The notes beneath the pieces are model-generated. The model searched no databases. It was not told the DNA's origin and worked only from the letters and a program-made list of their open reading frames with translations. The translations under genes were made by a program, and so were the position numbers. 64,000 nt of DNA from positions 1 through 64,000 of the forward strand of contig OMYS01000004.1 of assembly GCA_900315305.1 (NCBI GenBank), read 5' to 3'. Origin of the DNA: an uncultured Eubacteriales bacterium. GTDB lineage: Bacteria > Bacillota > Clostridia > Lachnospirales > Lachnospiraceae. Shown one piece after another: positions 62,897-64,000 of this stretch (position 1 is its first letter; every line of letters begins with the position of its first letter).

Positions 62897-64000
62897 ATAT
62901 CGGAATTCAGACAGATAAAGACGACTTTCACTATGATATTCATTCCCTCGTGAAGAGCTTCTTTCCGGATGACGACGTGACGGTTTTCTCCGATGCGGAT
63001 ACGGACAAATGTGCTGTGAAGCGCGATATGCTGATCCGCGTGGAGATCCCTTCGTATACGGACAGGAAGGCGGCAAAGGACGGCATCAAGCAGCAGCTCT
63101 ACCGGGAGCTCTCCGATTACACGGGGCATGTGCTTCCGTGGGGCATGCTCTCGGGCATCCGTCCGACAAAGATCCCGATGAAAATGATCGGGGAGGGAAA
63201 GAGCCGGGAGGAAATTCTTTCTTATCTCAGGGACTACTATTTTGTATCTGACGAGAAGGCCCATCTGGCCCTCGATATCGCAGAGAAGGAGCACCGGATT
63301 CTTGAGGCCGGAGGCTTTGGAAGAGGAGGCTACAGCCTCTACATCCATGTCCCGTTCTGCCCGAGCATCTGCCTCTACTGCACCTTTTCCTCAAGCCCGA
63401 TCGGGCTGTGGAAGGACCGCGCGTCGGAATATGTGGACGCAGTCATCGGGGAAATGAAGGAGCGTCACGACGCGATCGTGAGTGGCCGCGAGGCGGACCC
63501 GTCCGGTAAGGAGGGGGAGCTTCCTCCGGGACCGGACACGGTCTACATCGGCGGAGGCACACCGACGGCCCTTTCCCCGGAGCTTCTGGACAGGCTCCTG
63601 ACTGCGGTCCGGGAGATCTGGGACATGACGCGCTGCCGCGAATTCACGGTGGAGGCGGGAAGACCGGACTCATTTTCCCCGGAGAAGCTCGCCGTCCTGA
63701 AGAAGCACGGCGTGACCCGTCTGTCCGTCAATCCGCAGACGATGAACCAGAAGACGCTCGATTATATCGGACGCCAGCACACGGTGGAACAGACCCTGGA
63801 TGCGTTCCGCATGGCGCGCGAGGCGGGATTTTCGAATATCAACATGGATATGATCCTGGGGCTTCCGGGAGAGACGGAGCGCGAGGTCAGGCACACGCTG
63901 GAGGAGATCACAAGGCTCGGGCCCGATTCGCTCACCGTTCACTCCCTTGCGATCAAGCGGGCCTCCCGGCTCATGAAGAAGATCAGGGAGGACAGGGAGC
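62893..64000 (+). CDS. hemZ: HemZ-type coproporphyrinogen III dehydrogenase-like radical SAM protein (3' end outside the window)
   Basis: The frame starts MNIGIQTDKDDFHYDIHSLV and stays open to the window end (369 codons). It has an N-terminal domain of about 145 residues, typical of HemZ, and then the radical SAM cluster Cys156, Cys160 and Cys163 in PFCPSICLYCTFSS. VYIGGGTPTALS, TVEAGRPDSF and NMDMILGLPGET follow. HemZ proteins are assigned to the oxygen-independent step from coproporphyrinogen, although their real role in strict anaerobes is uncertain. Translation is coupled to the MBL gene. The stop codon is not in the window. Confidence 0.9.
   Translation, partial: MNIGIQTDKDDFHYDIHSLVKSFFPDDDVTVFSDADTDKCAVKRDMLIRVEIPSYTDRKAAKDGIKQQLYRELSDYTGHVLPWGMLSGIRPTKIPMKMIGEGKSREEILSYLRDYYFVSDEKAHLALDIAEKEHRILEAGGFGRGGYSLYIHVPFCPSICLYCTFSSSPIGLWKDRASEYVDAVIGEMKERHDAIVSGREADPSGKEGELPPGPDTVYIGGGTPTALSPELLDRLLTAVREIWDMTRCREFTVEAGRPDSFSPEKLAVLKKHGVTRLSVNPQTMNQKTLDYIGRQHTVEQTLDAFRMAREAGFSNINMDMILGLPGETEREVRHTLEEITRLGPDSLTVHSLAIKRASRLMKKIREDRE

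Overview
The window looks like a chromosomal stretch of a fairly GC-rich member of the Clostridia, probably Lachnospiraceae or a close relative. The evidence is the SCIFF peptide with its radical-SAM maturase, a fused SecDF, a class III fructose bisphosphatase, HemZ, DUF4317, DUF1667 and DUF1700 proteins, and the order secDF-recJ-apt-rel-MBL-hemZ. Most of it is housekeeping and carbon-metabolism DNA. No phage, plasmid, CRISPR array or complete insertion sequence is visible.

Layout. 1-2092: tRNA-Leu, a repeat element, a frameshifted polyprenyl-linked glycosyltransferase and a hypoxanthine-DNA glycosylase. 2515-10660: a sugar cluster with a LacI-type regulator, a GH13 amylosucrase-like enzyme, a HAD phosphatase, a sucrose-type PTS EIIBCA, HPr and enzyme I. 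10773-13433: a metal-type permease, an Rrf2/IscR-like regulator and cysK, the last two sharing an operator motif. 13726-18449: tRNA-Arg, a DUF1700 protein, fbp, an AlaX editing protein and tRNA-Thr. 18606-24402: a glycerol catabolic operon (glpP, glpK, two FAD oxidoreductases, DUF1667) behind an attenuator-like leader. 24805-36792: PBP1A, a SHOCT protein, glnS, HAD phosphatases, an ACT protein, methyltransferases, a NYN/LOTUS protein and a UDP-sugar pyrophosphorylase. 37274-45487: repeat-rich DNA, a Crh-like HPr paralogue, an XPD/DinG-type helicase with an N-terminal nuclease-like domain, purL and tRNA-Met. 45569-52739: DUF4317, a histidine-kinase remnant fused to a receiver, HAD, mutY, a GT2, YdcF and a CNNM/CorC protein. 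52820-64000: SCIFF and its maturase, secDF, recJ, apt, rel, an MBL hydrolase and a truncated hemZ.

How the genes work together. EI, HPr and EIIBCA form a complete sugar phosphorelay. The HPr next to EI keeps the catalytic His but has Lys at the regulatory Ser46 position. A second HPr-like protein 29 kb away keeps the Ser but has lost the His. Three perfect cre/LacI-family operators (2549, 6648, 37592) link the regulator gene, the PTS and the region upstream of the Crh-like gene. GlpK also lacks the His that HPr phosphorylates in other Firmicutes. Carbon control therefore seems to be split between two specialised HPr proteins.

The intergenic regions carry two families of small inverted-repeat elements. 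Family A (about 165 bp, three internal hairpins, TTCAGCACCCC ends) is present in about ten whole or partial copies, one with a four-fold 48-bp tandem expansion. Family B (164-204 bp, 16-18 bp terminal inverted repeats) has perfect 8-bp target duplications at two copies, which is direct evidence of transposition. No transposase for either is in the window.
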